Of a stretch of 64,000 bases of DNA, positions 16,846 to 27,466 are shown one piece after another; the stretch's first letter is position 1; each line of letters starts with the position of its first letter. This DNA comes from Pseudomonas fluorescens (GTDB lineage Bacteria; Pseudomonadota; Gammaproteobacteria; Pseudomonadales; Pseudomonadaceae): NCBI RefSeq assembly GCF_003732425.1, contig NZ_MOBX01000015.1, forward strand, positions 390,303 to 454,302, in the 5' to 3' direction. The position numbers and the translations under genes are program-made. The notes beneath the pieces are model-generated. The model was not told the DNA's origin, made no database searches, and was given only the letters and a program-made list of their open reading frames with translations.

Positions 16846-17198
16846 ACTAATTACAGATGCACAGAGAAACCGACTTGAGCACATTGACAGCCCTGCAAAT
16901 TCATGCAAGAGCGAAAGATTGTGAACCGATCTATGTTGCAAATTGCGGGCCTATTATTCGCAAACCCTTCTAATCCGGCAAGCGCAGCGTTGTGTCTTAT
17001 TTTTCACCGGGGGTTTTGAGGCTCTAAAACGGGGCGATGCGTTTCCCTTTGCCCCGTCGTGGGGCGGTCGGTTACACATTCGGTTACGTGGAAGGCGGCG
17101 GGTAACAGCGGGAAATGTCTTACGGGGGAGATCGATAATTATTGGTTGGGTGAGTCCTCGTTCCGACAGCGGACTACCTCGGCGTCCGACAAATTGCC
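16846..17198. other. Intergenic stretch between aotJ and acsA
   Basis: About 350 bases without a supportable gene. A 99-codon plus-strand reading frame runs through it (16943-17242), but it lacks a ribosome site, has no recognisable domain and ends inside the REP doublet, so I leave it out. The segment 17021-17055 is locally GC-rich with a GGGGC/GCCCC pair. No other signal seen. Confidence 0.5.
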
Positions 17199-17282
17199 TT
17201 CGCGAGCAGGCTCGCTCCCACGGGGATCTGCATTTTGTCTGAAGGTACTCGGTCAAACTGTGGGAGCGAGCCTGCTCGCGAA
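17199..17282. repeat. REP doublet
   Basis: TTCGCGAGCAGGCTCGCTCC and its complement GGAGCGAGCCTGCTCGCGAA face each other across about 40 bases. It is the class most frequent in this window (also near 41620 and 50389) and lies just downstream of the acsA terminator. Confidence 0.9.
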
Positions 17283-17317
17283 GGGGCCGGCCCGATCGAC
17301 ACAAATCCACCAGACAC

Positions 17318-17351
17318 AAAAAAGCCCCGCCCGGCAAAACCGGACAGGGCT
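17318..17351 (-). terminator. Terminator of acsA
   Basis: On the minus strand a GC-rich stem (AGCCCTGTCCGG at 17340-17351 paired with CCGGGCGGGGCT at 17323-17334) with a TTTTG loop is followed by six U. It begins 16 bases after the acsA stop codon. Confidence 0.85.
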
Positions 17352-17367
17352 CCTATGCTTCTAACGT

Positions 17368-19323
<1,956 letters not shown>

Positions 19324-19345
19324 CTTTCCTACCTCGGTGTAATAG

Positions 19346-19353
19346 TTGTTTTT
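19346..19353 (-). promoter_or_regulatory. Candidate Hfq/Crc A-rich motif before acsA
   Basis: The acsA mRNA leader contains AAAAACAA, fitting the AANAANAA catabolite-repression motif, about 23-30 nucleotides before the ATG and just 5' of the ribosome site. Acetate use is a plausible Crc target in Pseudomonas. A short motif, so evidence is modest. Confidence 0.35.
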
Positions 19354-19388
19354 GTATGACCCCGTTGTATCCGGGCCGGCCCCATAGA

Positions 19389-19404
19389 ACCATTCGACGA
19401 TGGT
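19389..19404. promoter_or_regulatory. Palindrome in the acsA upstream region
   Basis: ACCAT-N6-ATGGT lies 66-81 bases upstream of acsA, followed by TAGTAACAAGCCCCTAC. A response-regulator operator is possible, but I cannot assign a protein. Confidence 0.3.
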
Positions 19405-19503
19405 AGTAACAAGCCCCTACAAATCCTCCACCTATCCGGAACGCGGGCGTTACACCTAGCCCCCAAACATCCCCAATCCCCTGTGGGAGCTTGCCCGCAA
19501 GCC

Positions 19504-19588
19504 TGTAGGAGCTGCCGAAGGCTGCGATCTTTTGATCTTGCTTCTAAACATCCAGATCAAACGATCGCAGCCTTCGGCAGCTCCTACA
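19504..19588. repeat. REP doublet
   Basis: TGTAGGAGCTGCCGAAGGCT and its complement flank a GATCTTTTGATC core. A lone GTGGGAGCTTGCCCGCAAGC element sits just before it at about 19483-19502. The remaining sequence between acsA and the next gene holds no gene. Confidence 0.9.
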
Positions 19589-19829
19589 GGGGGATTTCGC
19601 GGATTGTTACCAAATCCGCCAAAGGTGTTTATCAAAACCCGCTCTGTTTACCCCCGCCCCACATCCCTAAAATTCACCTCGCCGACAAGGCAAAAGCGAT
19701 TAACAACGTTACAGCCCCCACGAAGGCCGTTAATCCAGCTCTCAAGTAATAACTGCAAACGATGAAGTTCCACACGCAACCCTAAAAAGGTTGCGTGACC
19801 CCACTCGACCTCAAAAAGGTAAATTTGAA

Positions 19830-20090
19830 ATGAAAGCTTTATTGGTTCTGGCCCTCAGCAGTCTGTGCGCAACCGCCATGGCAGATGAGATTCCGACTGA
19901 TGTCGCGCAGCAACAACCGGTTATTGAGGAATACACTTACTCGACTCACCTGGACATCGCCAAAGTTGTTTCGATGAGCGAAGTTCCGAATGTCTGCGAA
20001 GTGGTTCCGGCCAAAATGGAATACGACGACTCCAAAGGTCAGCGGCACATCCTGCGTTACAGCATCATGGGCAACGGCTGCACCAATTGA
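19830..20090 (+). CDS. Small secreted DUF2790 protein
   Basis: The 86-residue protein has a signal peptide (MKALLVLALSSLCATAMA, cleavage before DEIPTD) and a mature part typical of DUF2790: YTYSTHLDIAKVVSMSEVPN, CEVVPAKMEYDDSKG and a final YSIMGNGCTN. The two Cys could form a disulfide. Function is unknown; the family is common as multiple small periplasmic paralogues in Pseudomonas. Start is ATG at 19830 with AAGGT upstream; an earlier in-frame ATG at 19791 would place the signal peptide internally. Confidence 0.88.
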   Translation: MKALLVLALSSLCATAMADEIPTDVAQQQPVIEEYTYSTHLDIAKVVSMSEVPNVCEVVPAKMEYDDSKGQRHILRYSIMGNGCTN

Positions 20091-20144
20091 TGATTGAGAC
20101 TGCACCGAATTGGACCTCTCAGCGCGTCATTGAGGGTCGATTCC

Positions 20145-20164
20145 AGCCCGACTTCGGTCGGGCT
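20145..20164 (+). terminator. Hairpin downstream of the DUF2790 gene
   Basis: A perfect 8-bp stem with a UUCG tetraloop (AGCCCGAC-TTCG-GTCGGGCT) lies 55 bases after the stop. The following T-tract is poor, so it may be a transcript-stabilising end rather than a strong terminator. Confidence 0.55.
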
Positions 20165-20199
20165 CAGTTGTGTTTGAAGCCGGCAAAAATGCTTGCAAA

Positions 20200-20215
20200 A
20201 CACTAGATGTAGTGA
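20200..20215. promoter_or_regulatory. NrdR-box-like palindrome upstream of nrdB
   Basis: ACACTAGATGTAGTGA matches the NrdR box pattern acaCwAtATaTwGtgt in the conserved outer bases and is an imperfect palindrome. It lies 417 bases before nrdB. I found no second box at the usual ~31-base distance. NrdR is the established repressor of nrd genes, which makes the site credible. Confidence 0.5.
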
Positions 20216-20631
20216 AAAACCGGTTTTTTTGTTCGTTTTTTGAGCAAATTCACATTAGCGAGATTTTTACGAAAAAAAATCTTTCCCCGGCAAAGCCCTG
20301 TAAACCCTCACTCTCGTCGAAAAACCACCCTCCTCGACCGCTCCATGCGCGGATTCGCCTCAGCACAGCCGTGTTTTTTTCCCTATAATGCCGCCCCATA
20401 CGGGTCAGCAATATTCCCTTACAGGGAGCAAAAGCCATTCTGAAGCCCCGCAGCAGCGTTTAACGCTGATTGCGCCCATCAGAGGCTCTCGGAACCCGTC
20501 AAAATTTCTGTTTATTTGCCTGCGTGCATCGCTGCAAAAAACGACATCCAACGCGGTCTGTACGACCGTGTGAAAAACCAACCCATCAGGTTTCACACGG
20601 GCACAGGCCCTCACGCAGGAGACGACACGTC
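20216..20631. other. Long nrdB leader region
   Basis: About 415 bases without a supported gene. It starts AT-rich with several T and A runs (20223-20280). A TATAAT at 20384-20389 followed by a GC-rich discriminator (GCCGCCCC) looks like a sigma-70 minus-10, but no good minus-35 is seen at 17 bases. Transcription from there would give a leader of about 240 bases before nrdB. Confidence 0.4.
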
Positions 20632-21882
20632 ATGCTGAGCTGGGACGAATTCGACAAAGAAGACAGTGAAGTAGCAGCAGTGAAAGGCGCCAACGCCGGC
20701 CACGCTACTGAAGCCAACATGGACCGCCTCGACAACGCCGGCGGCGCCGCAGCGCTGGAAGCCCGCGCCGTCACCGCCGACGACTCGGCCGCCGTGGCCC
20801 GCGCCAAGGCTGCACTGAACTCCCTCGACGTCGCCGAAGGCCTCGCCGAACTCGAAGGCGCCTCCGCCCGTGTCGCCGTTGACGAAAAGCGCATGATCAA
20901 CTGCCGCGCCGACCTCAACCAACTCGTGCCATTCAAGTACGACTGGGCCTGGCAGAAGTATCTGGACGGTTGCGCAAACCACTGGATGCCGCAAGAAGTC
21001 AACATGACCGCCGACATCGCCCTCTGGAAAAACCCGGAAGGCCTGACCGACGACGAGCGCCGCATCGTCATGCGCAACCTCGGCTTCTTCTCCACCGCCG
21101 ACTCGCTGGTTGCCAACAACCTGGTGCTGGCCGTGTACCGCCTGATCACCAACCCGGAATGCCGCCAGTACATCCTGCGCCAGGCCTTCGAAGAGGCGAT
21201 CCACACCCACGCCTACCAGTACTGCATCGAATCGCTGGCCATGGATGAAGGCGAGATCTTCAACATGTACCACGAGATCCCGTCGGTCGCGAAAAAAGCC
21301 ACCTGGGGCCTGAAATACACCCGTTCGATCTCCGATCCGAAGTTCGAAACCGGCACCGTCGAAACCGACAAAGAGCTGCTGCGCAACCTGATCGCCTACT
21401 ACTGCGTTCTGGAAGGCATCTTCTTCTACTGCGGCTTCACCCAGATCCTCTCCATGGGCCGCCGCAACAAAATGACCGGCGTCGCCGAGCAGTTCCAGTA
21501 CATCCTGCGCGACGAATCCATGCACCTGAACTTCGGCATCGACGTGATCAACCAGATCAAAATCGAAAACCCACACCTGTGGGATGCCGAGATGAAGGAA
21601 GAAGCGACCCAGATGATTCTGCAGGGTACGCAGCTGGAGATCGAATACGCACGTGACACCATGCCTCGCGGCGTACTCGGCATGAACGCGGCGATGATGG
21701 AGGACTACCTGAAGTTCATCGCTAACCGTCGTCTGTCGCAGATCGGTTTGAAAGAAGAGTACCCAGGGACGACTAACCCGTTCCCTTGGATGAGCGAGAT
21801 TATGGACTTGAAGAAAGAGAAGAATTTCTTTGAGACTCGCGTGATCGAGTATCAGACTGGTGGGGCGTTGAGCTGGGATTGA
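20632..21882 (+). CDS. nrdB: Ribonucleotide reductase class Ia, beta subunit
   Basis: The 416-residue R2 subunit carries the diiron-tyrosyl radical. Metal ligands are visible in FEEAIHTHAYQYCIES (Glu, His and the probable radical Tyr), LIAYYCVLEGIFFYCGF (Glu) and ILRDESMHLNFG (Glu, His). The start ATG at 20632 has AGGAG upstream; the N-terminal ~75 residues are acidic and Ala-rich, as in other Pseudomonas NrdB. It reduces ribonucleotides together with NrdA, which is not adjacent here and not in this window. A strong terminator follows. Confidence 0.96.
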   Translation: MLSWDEFDKEDSEVAAVKGANAGHATEANMDRLDNAGGAAALEARAVTADDSAAVARAKAALNSLDVAEGLAELEGASARVAVDEKRMINCRADLNQLVPFKYDWAWQKYLDGCANHWMPQEVNMTADIALWKNPEGLTDDERRIVMRNLGFFSTADSLVANNLVLAVYRLITNPECRQYILRQAFEEAIHTHAYQYCIESLAMDEGEIFNMYHEIPSVAKKATWGLKYTRSISDPKFETGTVETDKELLRNLIAYYCVLEGIFFYCGFTQILSMGRRNKMTGVAEQFQYILRDESMHLNFGIDVINQIKIENPHLWDAEMKEEATQMILQGTQLEIEYARDTMPRGVLGMNAAMMEDYLKFIANRRLSQIGLKEEYPGTTNPFPWMSEIMDLKKEKNFFETRVIEYQTGGALSWD

Positions 21883-21897
21883 TTCTAGCTGCACCAC

Positions 21898-21926
21898 AAA
21901 AAAACCCGCACATGCGGGTTTTTTTT
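21898..21926. terminator. Bidirectional terminator between nrdB and the tgl-type operon
   Basis: ACCCGCA-CA-TGCGGGT is flanked by seven A on the left and eight T on the right, so it can stop transcription from nrdB and from the converging MFS gene. Confidence 0.85.
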
Positions 21927-21967
21927 CGAGTCTACTTCCGAACGAAAACGACCTGACAGCCCTGGTT

Positions 21968-23248
21968 TTAGCGCGCCGCCGCTGCTTTCAGTTCCCACGG
22001 CTTAAAACTCAGCCACAGCAACACCCCCGGCACCTGCAACGCAATCATCACTCCCAGCGACCACTGATAAGCCTCCACCGGGTGCCCTTGCCCAGTTGCC
22101 GGCCACAGGTTCAAAATTTCCCCCATCAACCATTGCAAGACGAACGCCAGCACGAACACCACCAGGTTGAACGACGAACTGACCCGCCCGGCCAGCTCAG
22201 GCGATACCGACTGAGCTACGATCGCGTAGTTCATGGTCGTGGAGGTGCCGAAGAAGCTGAAACCCATAGCAATCAGCAGCGGCGATACAGGCAGTCCGCT
22301 GATCATCAGCGATTGAAATACGATGAAAATCGAAACTCCGACGCCGCATACCATGATCGGTTGAACGCCAAATCGCCGCAGGTAGTCTGTGATCGAGCCG
22401 AAGGCCAGCGAGCCTGCAACCATCGCCACGGTGCCCCAGAGCAGGGTATTGGCCATGCTGGATTCGCTCAACTGGGCGACATCGCGTAGCCACGGCCCCA
22501 TCCACAGCGACAGCACCGACATATAGATCGCATGGGCAAATACCGAGTACAACGCCAGTCGCCAGAATACCCACGAGGAATACAGCGTCCCCACCGCCTT
22601 GGACATTTCGGCGAGAGTGGTGTGTTTGGGTTTGTAAGTACGCGGTACGCTGAAATGAATGACCACGCAGACGAACAAAGTCAGTAGCGCCAGGATCAAG
22701 AATGCTTCACGCCATGAGATCCACTTGAGCAGTTCATGCAAGGGCGTGGTGGACGCCATGGCGCCTAAGCCGCCTACCGATAACAGGCATGCCGTACTCA
22801 ACGGCAGGCGTTCGGCGGGCAACCAGATGGCGCACGCCTTGATTGCGCTCATCAGGGAACCAGCGACACCCAGGCCGATCAGACCGCGACCAATGATCAG
22901 ACCCATTTCGGTATGGGAGAAACTGAAAATCAGAGAGCCCAACACGGCGAACAGCAGCATAGGTGCCTGCACGCTGCGCGGACCGTAGCGGTCGAGCATG
23001 ACACCGAGCGGAATCTGCGCCGCGGCGAAGGTAAGAAAATACACGCCGGTCAGGAGGCCCAGGCTGCTGGGGGGCAGGTTCAGTTCCCGTTCCAGGTCCA
23101 CATAAATCAAGGCATTGACCGTGCGAAACAGGTACGACACAAAATGGCCGAGGCCAAATGGGATGAATATGGTCAGGAACAGGTACAAAAAAGTGTGCTT
23201 GATTTCCTGGTCGGCCTTGGCGCACGAGCCTGTATTCTCATTACTCAT
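21968..23248 (-). CDS. MFS transporter, last gene of the tgl-type operon
   Basis: The 426-residue protein has about 12 membrane helices and the major-facilitator loop motif GVMLDRYGPRS after helix 2, with a related ITDYLRRFGVQ after helix 8. Its ATG overlaps the tglB stop as ATGA, so it is translationally coupled to the biosynthetic genes. Export of the final amino-acid product, which would resemble glutamate, is the natural inference. It could instead import a precursor. An ATG at 23263 would add five residues, but the coupled start is better. Confidence 0.85.
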   Translation of the reverse strand: MSNENTGSCAKADQEIKHTFLYLFLTIFIPFGLGHFVSYLFRTVNALIYVDLERELNLPPSSLGLLTGVYFLTFAAAQIPLGVMLDRYGPRSVQAPMLLFAVLGSLIFSFSHTEMGLIIGRGLIGLGVAGSLMSAIKACAIWLPAERLPLSTACLLSVGGLGAMASTTPLHELLKWISWREAFLILALLTLFVCVVIHFSVPRTYKPKHTTLAEMSKAVGTLYSSWVFWRLALYSVFAHAIYMSVLSLWMGPWLRDVAQLSESSMANTLLWGTVAMVAGSLAFGSITDYLRRFGVQPIMVCGVGVSIFIVFQSLMISGLPVSPLLIAMGFSFFGTSTTMNYAIVAQSVSPELAGRVSSSFNLVVFVLAFVLQWLMGEILNLWPATGQGHPVEAYQWSLGVMIALQVPGVLLWLSFKPWELKAAAAR

Positions 23249-25686
23249 GTCGGAGCCTCGCATGTGGAAAAGGTTGTGCGTATTTCACAGCAGAAACGCC
23301 CCCGCATCTCTTCAAGCCAAAGTTCATCGGGGCACGGTCGCATTTCAGAGAACTTTACGTGCCCAGCATTCTTCAGCGCATTGGTGATGCCGTCGAAGGA
23401 CAACGGGTTATCGAAGTCGAGGAACAGCGGTTTGGGTTCGGTATCGATCTTGACGAAGGCATAACGGGGCAAACCGTTGACGGCGGCCCAGGCACGCCAT
23501 TGCAGGGTGTGCTCAAGCTCGTCGACCGAGCCCTTCGGCTCTGGCAGGAGATCGCTGGCAAATAGCCAGGAAGCGCGCTTGTAGAGGGTGCGGCCCAACC
23601 AGATACGTCGGTGTTCGTGTTTGGCCACGGCGCTGCCGGCCAGGGCGAAGCCCAGCCGATGCATGGGAGTGGAATACACGCACAGCAAGTCTTCGCTGAA
23701 CTGACCCAGGGCATCGACCACTTGCAGGCGACCATTCACCCGCAGCACTTTTGCCCTGCCGGCGGCAAACTGTTGGTGCGCCGCGACACAACCGCCGCCA
23801 GACGGCAGCACCAGTTGCAAATATGAGGGCTGCAATGGCCAGTCGATGTGGGAGCGTTGATAGCTGTCGGGCGAGTCAGCCAGTACCAGACGAGGGCGTT
23901 GGAATAGCGCCTCTACCTGTTGGTTTATCTGAGTATTGAACGGTCCGAACGGCGCGGCGACGGGCTGGCTCAGAGTATGGACTGCCGGATGCACTTCACC
24001 CACGATGATTTGGTAGTCGCCACGATTGAAGGCCTCGACCGACACGCTGGAGAGCAGGATATCCGGAGAATGATAGTCGCTGCCGAACACCTCGAAGCCA
24101 GCGACGTTCAGATCGGTGTTCAGCAAGGTGATCAGGCGCTCGATGTCCGCCGCGCAAAGTTGTACCTCGGGATGGTTCGGGAAGTCCTGCAGCACTTGCG
24201 TCCAGGCTGTTTCCAGGCGTTGCTCGAGGTCGAGGATGAGGCGCGCTTCTAGTGCAGGTAACAGAGGCGCGAGGCTGTTGAGCAGGTCGAGAAAATCAAC
24301 TGGCTGATCGGGGCTGGCAGTCTGGCGCTGTTCCCAGACTTCAATGAAAGCCTCATTGAGTTGATGCGCGATGGCCTTGATCAGCCACTGATTGATGCGC
24401 ATCAGCGGCGCCAGTTCTTCGTTGACCTGGCTGAGCATGGCCTGGCCAAGGCTGATGTCTATGTTTCTCGAACAATCCTCGTACACCGGGTAACGCCCGA
24501 CATACATGGCGCCGGTTTCTCGGCTGAGGTCGACCCCTGCCTCGCCAAGCAGCTGGTTCAAACCCTCCAGGCATTCGGTCCGGCGCATCAGGTCGCCGTC
24601 GGCATAATCCCGGCGCAAGCCTTCCAACGCTTCAAGGCGCGATTGCCAGGCCAGACCGAAATCAGCGGACACTTCCGCGTCGACCAGGCAGCGCTGCAGC
24701 CGCACGATGGGGTGGCGCTCGCGAGGCGATACTTGCCAGCCTCGGCGTACGATCCGTTTGCTCACCAGGTGCTCCAGCAGGTCGCGCAGCGTGCTGGGCG
24801 CGACTTCCGGACAGGCGTTCAACATACCTGCAAGCGTGGGCTCGTGACCCTGTTGGTCGCTGATGTAATGCAATACCCGAGCGGTTTGCGGGGTGAGGCG
24901 CTGGCTTTTGCCAATTGGCATGAACAGGATCTGTTCTTGCAGATAGCAACCGGTATTGAGCTGCAGCGGCATTCGGTCGGTGTCTGGACATTGCCGGTTA
25001 ATCTGTTCGACCAGCCGCTGCACCACCCAGTTCTCGAAGAATGTGTGGCGCTCCTTGATCCACGCCGTGTCACCTTGGGTCAGACGTACATTGTCAGTCT
25101 GGTTGGCATCGAATCGGCCCCAGGCCAAAGGTCCGAAAAAACTTGAGGTATCGTTCTTGGCGCAAAAACGTTGCGCGTAACTCCAGCCCAAACGCAGCTT
25201 CTGCTTTTTGCGGGTATCGTTTCTGCCGTGCCGATCCCGGACCAGCTCACGGATACGTGTCATCGCCGAGGGGTTGGATATGAATAAAGCCTCGGCGACC
25301 GCGTCGTCATCCAGGAAGTCGATCAACCCTTGGCGGGCACTTTCCAGATAGGCGTCATATTCCTGGGCTGCCTCTTCACGTGCCGCAGTCCGCTCCAATA
25401 AACCGTTCCATTGCTGCAAAGGCTCGGCCAGTGGTTCGCGCAGTACTTCCGGCAGGTCAGAGAGTTGCAGGACCTGGTGCTCGTTGAGTTTGCGGATGAG
25501 TTTGCGGCAGGCCTGGGGCGAGTGAGCGTTGGCTTTCTCAAGCAACGTTGCCTTCAACGCCTGCTGTGAGCGAAAGTCTTGTTCAAAGACGCGGCACGAT
25601 GGCAGGTCGGCGAACCGGCCCAGATCGGTCAAGTGATGAATGGGAAATCCGGTCGAGCGCAGCCAGAAGTATTGTGAGCTTTCCAT
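23245..25686 (-). CDS. tglB: LanB-like peptide aminoacyl-tRNA ligase
   Basis: The 813-residue protein resembles the glutamylation half of class-I lantibiotic dehydratases: YAQRFCAKNDTSSFFGPLAW at 170-189 corresponds to the family's tRNA/peptide-binding signature, and near the C-terminus LPRYAFVKIDTEPKPLFLDF matches the LPR segment. It ends there, with no elimination domain, as expected of a PEARL enzyme that adds an amino acid from aminoacyl-tRNA to a peptide C-terminus. In the characterised P. syringae pathway TglB adds Cys to TglA using ATP and Cys-tRNA. It sits 3 bases after tglI and overlaps the MFS gene. Adding Cys rather than another residue is inferred from the neighbours. Confidence 0.87.
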   Translation of the reverse strand: MESSQYFWLRSTGFPIHHLTDLGRFADLPSCRVFEQDFRSQQALKATLLEKANAHSPQACRKLIRKLNEHQVLQLSDLPEVLREPLAEPLQQWNGLLERTAAREEAAQEYDAYLESARQGLIDFLDDDAVAEALFISNPSAMTRIRELVRDRHGRNDTRKKQKLRLGWSYAQRFCAKNDTSSFFGPLAWGRFDANQTDNVRLTQGDTAWIKERHTFFENWVVQRLVEQINRQCPDTDRMPLQLNTGCYLQEQILFMPIGKSQRLTPQTARVLHYISDQQGHEPTLAGMLNACPEVAPSTLRDLLEHLVSKRIVRRGWQVSPRERHPIVRLQRCLVDAEVSADFGLAWQSRLEALEGLRRDYADGDLMRRTECLEGLNQLLGEAGVDLSRETGAMYVGRYPVYEDCSRNIDISLGQAMLSQVNEELAPLMRINQWLIKAIAHQLNEAFIEVWEQRQTASPDQPVDFLDLLNSLAPLLPALEARLILDLEQRLETAWTQVLQDFPNHPEVQLCAADIERLITLLNTDLNVAGFEVFGSDYHSPDILLSSVSVEAFNRGDYQIIVGEVHPAVHTLSQPVAAPFGPFNTQINQQVEALFQRPRLVLADSPDSYQRSHIDWPLQPSYLQLVLPSGGGCVAAHQQFAAGRAKVLRVNGRLQVVDALGQFSEDLLCVYSTPMHRLGFALAGSAVAKHEHRRIWLGRTLYKRASWLFASDLLPEPKGSVDELEHTLQWRAWAAVNGLPRYAFVKIDTEPKPLFLDFDNPLSFDGITNALKNAGHVKFSEMRPCPDELWLEEMRGRFCCEIRTTFSTCEAPT

Positions 25687-25689
25687 GTT

Positions 25690-26496
25690 CTAGACCGGCA
25701 TCCTGATTGCGTTGAGTTGCTGCAGTTTACCGAGCAATGACAGGTCTTCACTGCTGAGTTGCGCGGTGGCGGAGGAACTCAGTATCTGCATCAAAGTGGC
25801 GAGTGACTGCGGTTGCTCCAGGCATCTATAGAGGTGCGCCGCGCGCGGGCTTATGAGCGTGAATTTATGGCGGGCCTCAGGCTCAGGTAAATACACCAGG
25901 ATGTGTTGGCTGGTTTCCTCCGGGCGGCTTCGCCCCAACAGGCTTTTGTCGCGCAACCACTGCGACAGCGCATAGCTACTCTGGTAAATGCGTGCACCGT
26001 CGGTGCGTTGATAATGGCCCGGCACCACGGCGCAGGTGTCCACAAGTCCGGTGTAGAGGCGCACACATTCGCGCTCAAGCCCCATCAGGTCACGGATCTG
26101 CGGGTAATCAGCGAGTTCCTGGCGCTCGAGCAGAAACCCCAGCGCCGCATCGCAATAGCCATAAACTCTTGGCCCATAATCGAGCCAGTTTTGTTGCCGC
26201 AGAAATGCCTTGGACAGTGCGGGCAGATCCAGCCCGATGTTGAGCAACGCGCGCAACGTCAACGGGGCACCGGTTTCCAGCGCATTGATAAACGAATTGA
26301 CCAAGCGGAACTGATAGTTCTCGACGAACCATTTCACCCTCTCAAACTGACTGGCATACACCTGCAAAATCGCCCGCTCGTCATCGGGATAATGCTCCAG
26401 CCATTGAGTCGCACCCTGGGCTTCGTACAACTGCTGCTGCAGTGTTTCATCGCGTAGCAGGCGTCGCCACAGCTTCCAGACCTGCTCAGCATCCAT
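25690..26496 (-). CDS. tglI: TglI-like partner protein of the DUF692 enzyme
   Basis: The 268-residue protein has no common enzyme motif that I recognise. It is alpha-helical and basic/aromatic at the N-terminus (VWKLWRRLL) and ends in a segment (AAHLYRCLEQPQSLATLMQIL) that resembles a small winged-helix peptide-binding fold, the kind of domain used to hold leader peptides. It overlaps tglH by 11 bases and precedes tglB, matching the position of TglI, which acts with TglH in beta-carbon excision from the C-terminal Cys of TglA. Identity rests largely on context. Confidence 0.75.
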   Translation of the reverse strand: MDAEQVWKLWRRLLRDETLQQQLYEAQGATQWLEHYPDDERAILQVYASQFERVKWFVENYQFRLVNSFINALETGAPLTLRALLNIGLDLPALSKAFLRQQNWLDYGPRVYGYCDAALGFLLERQELADYPQIRDLMGLERECVRLYTGLVDTCAVVPGHYQRTDGARIYQSSYALSQWLRDKSLLGRSRPEETSQHILVYLPEPEARHKFTLISPRAAHLYRCLEQPQSLATLMQILSSSATAQLSSEDLSLLGKLQQLNAIRMPV

Positions 26497-27400
26497 GCAT
26501 CAGCTCCTTAACCGGTTTGGTGTAGTGATTCCAGATTTTCTGTGCGCGGCGCACATCGGTGACGATCATGTGTTCGTCGCTGGCGTCCATCACTCGTGTC
26601 AGCGCATGGTGGGCCTGCCCCTGGTATTCCAGGATGATCGCCGAAGGCCGGGTACGAGACATAAGCTCCTCGTATAGATCCCAGACAGGTTCAGGCACAC
26701 ACGAATCATGCCAGTCGTGGTAAAGCCCTTCGTGCCAGCTGCCACCCGCCAGATGCACCGAGATCACCTTGTCCAATGGCAAGGTGTCGAGGTAGTCGCG
26801 CAAGTCGAAATTTTTCAGGTTCAAGTGATTGGTGTAGATGTTGTGCAAGTCCAGGTGCAAAAAGGTGCCGGACTGCTGCACGAGCCGGGCCAGGAACTCA
26901 GCTTCACGCATTTCCGCGCCCGGGCATTGGAGGTAATAGGCAGCGTTTTCATGGGCCAGCGGCATCCCGTAATGGGCCTGCAACGTCTTTGCGCGTTCGG
27001 CGCAACGGAGCACCTCGGCATTGGAAAACTGCAGCGGGCTGCTCCAGATGTCCAGCCAGGAGTTGTCGCCATAGAAACAATGGTTGGCGACCCATGGGCT
27101 GTTCAGCATCTTGGCCAGGGGCACATGGCGTTGCACAGCGGCGGTTTCTTCGAGAGGGCTGAAACCGAAATCGCAACCGTAATTGGAATGCGCCAGCAAG
27201 GTGAACTTCTCAGCCAGCCGATTGATCATGTCCTTGGCTGCGGGCCTGATAATCTGCGGGCCGTCCATGGGGGCCATGATGTTGTCGAGAAGGATTTCCA
27301 GCACATCGACTTCGATGTCCTCAAAGGGAAACCAGTCGAGAATCTCGGGGTTGTACTGGATACCCACACCAATCGGTTCGGGCTTAACGAAGTGAGCCAT
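26486..27400 (-). CDS. tglH: DUF692 multinuclear iron oxygenase
   Basis: The 304-residue TIM-barrel protein belongs to the DUF692/MNIO family. Candidate metal ligands are His71 (HSNYG), His107 (ANHCFYG), Glu151 with Asn152 (HENAAY), Asp184 and His186 (HLDLHN), His216 (SVHLAGG), His228/His231 (HDWHD) and Glu258 (LEYQG), arranged as in the family. Related enzymes rearrange Cys residues of RiPP precursors using iron and oxygen; TglH with TglI removes the beta carbon of the added Cys. It follows the scaffold-peptide gene by 66 bases and overlaps tglI. Confidence 0.9.
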   Translation of the reverse strand: MAHFVKPEPIGVGIQYNPEILDWFPFEDIEVDVLEILLDNIMAPMDGPQIIRPAAKDMINRLAEKFTLLAHSNYGCDFGFSPLEETAAVQRHVPLAKMLNSPWVANHCFYGDNSWLDIWSSPLQFSNAEVLRCAERAKTLQAHYGMPLAHENAAYYLQCPGAEMREAEFLARLVQQSGTFLHLDLHNIYTNHLNLKNFDLRDYLDTLPLDKVISVHLAGGSWHEGLYHDWHDSCVPEPVWDLYEELMSRTRPSAIILEYQGQAHHALTRVMDASDEHMIVTDVRRAQKIWNHYTKPVKELMHGC

Positions 27401-27466
27401 GTGGTTGCCCAGTCAGAGGAAGGGGATGGCTCCCTCGACGTAACGCCGAGGAAGCGTTTGAAGCGA

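Noticed and set aside
16943..17242. 99-codon plus-strand frame between aotJ and acsA
   Set aside because: No ribosome site or domain, and its end is translated REP sequence.
20611..21897. 428-codon minus-strand frame opposite nrdB
   Set aside because: A shadow of nrdB; no motifs, and it begins within the nrdB terminator region.
23245..25686. Reading the LanB-like protein as a lantibiotic dehydratase making a lanthipeptide
   Set aside because: It lacks the elimination domain, no LanC cyclase is present and the adjacent peptide has no Cys; the DUF692 and CmoA-like neighbours fit the tgl pathway instead.
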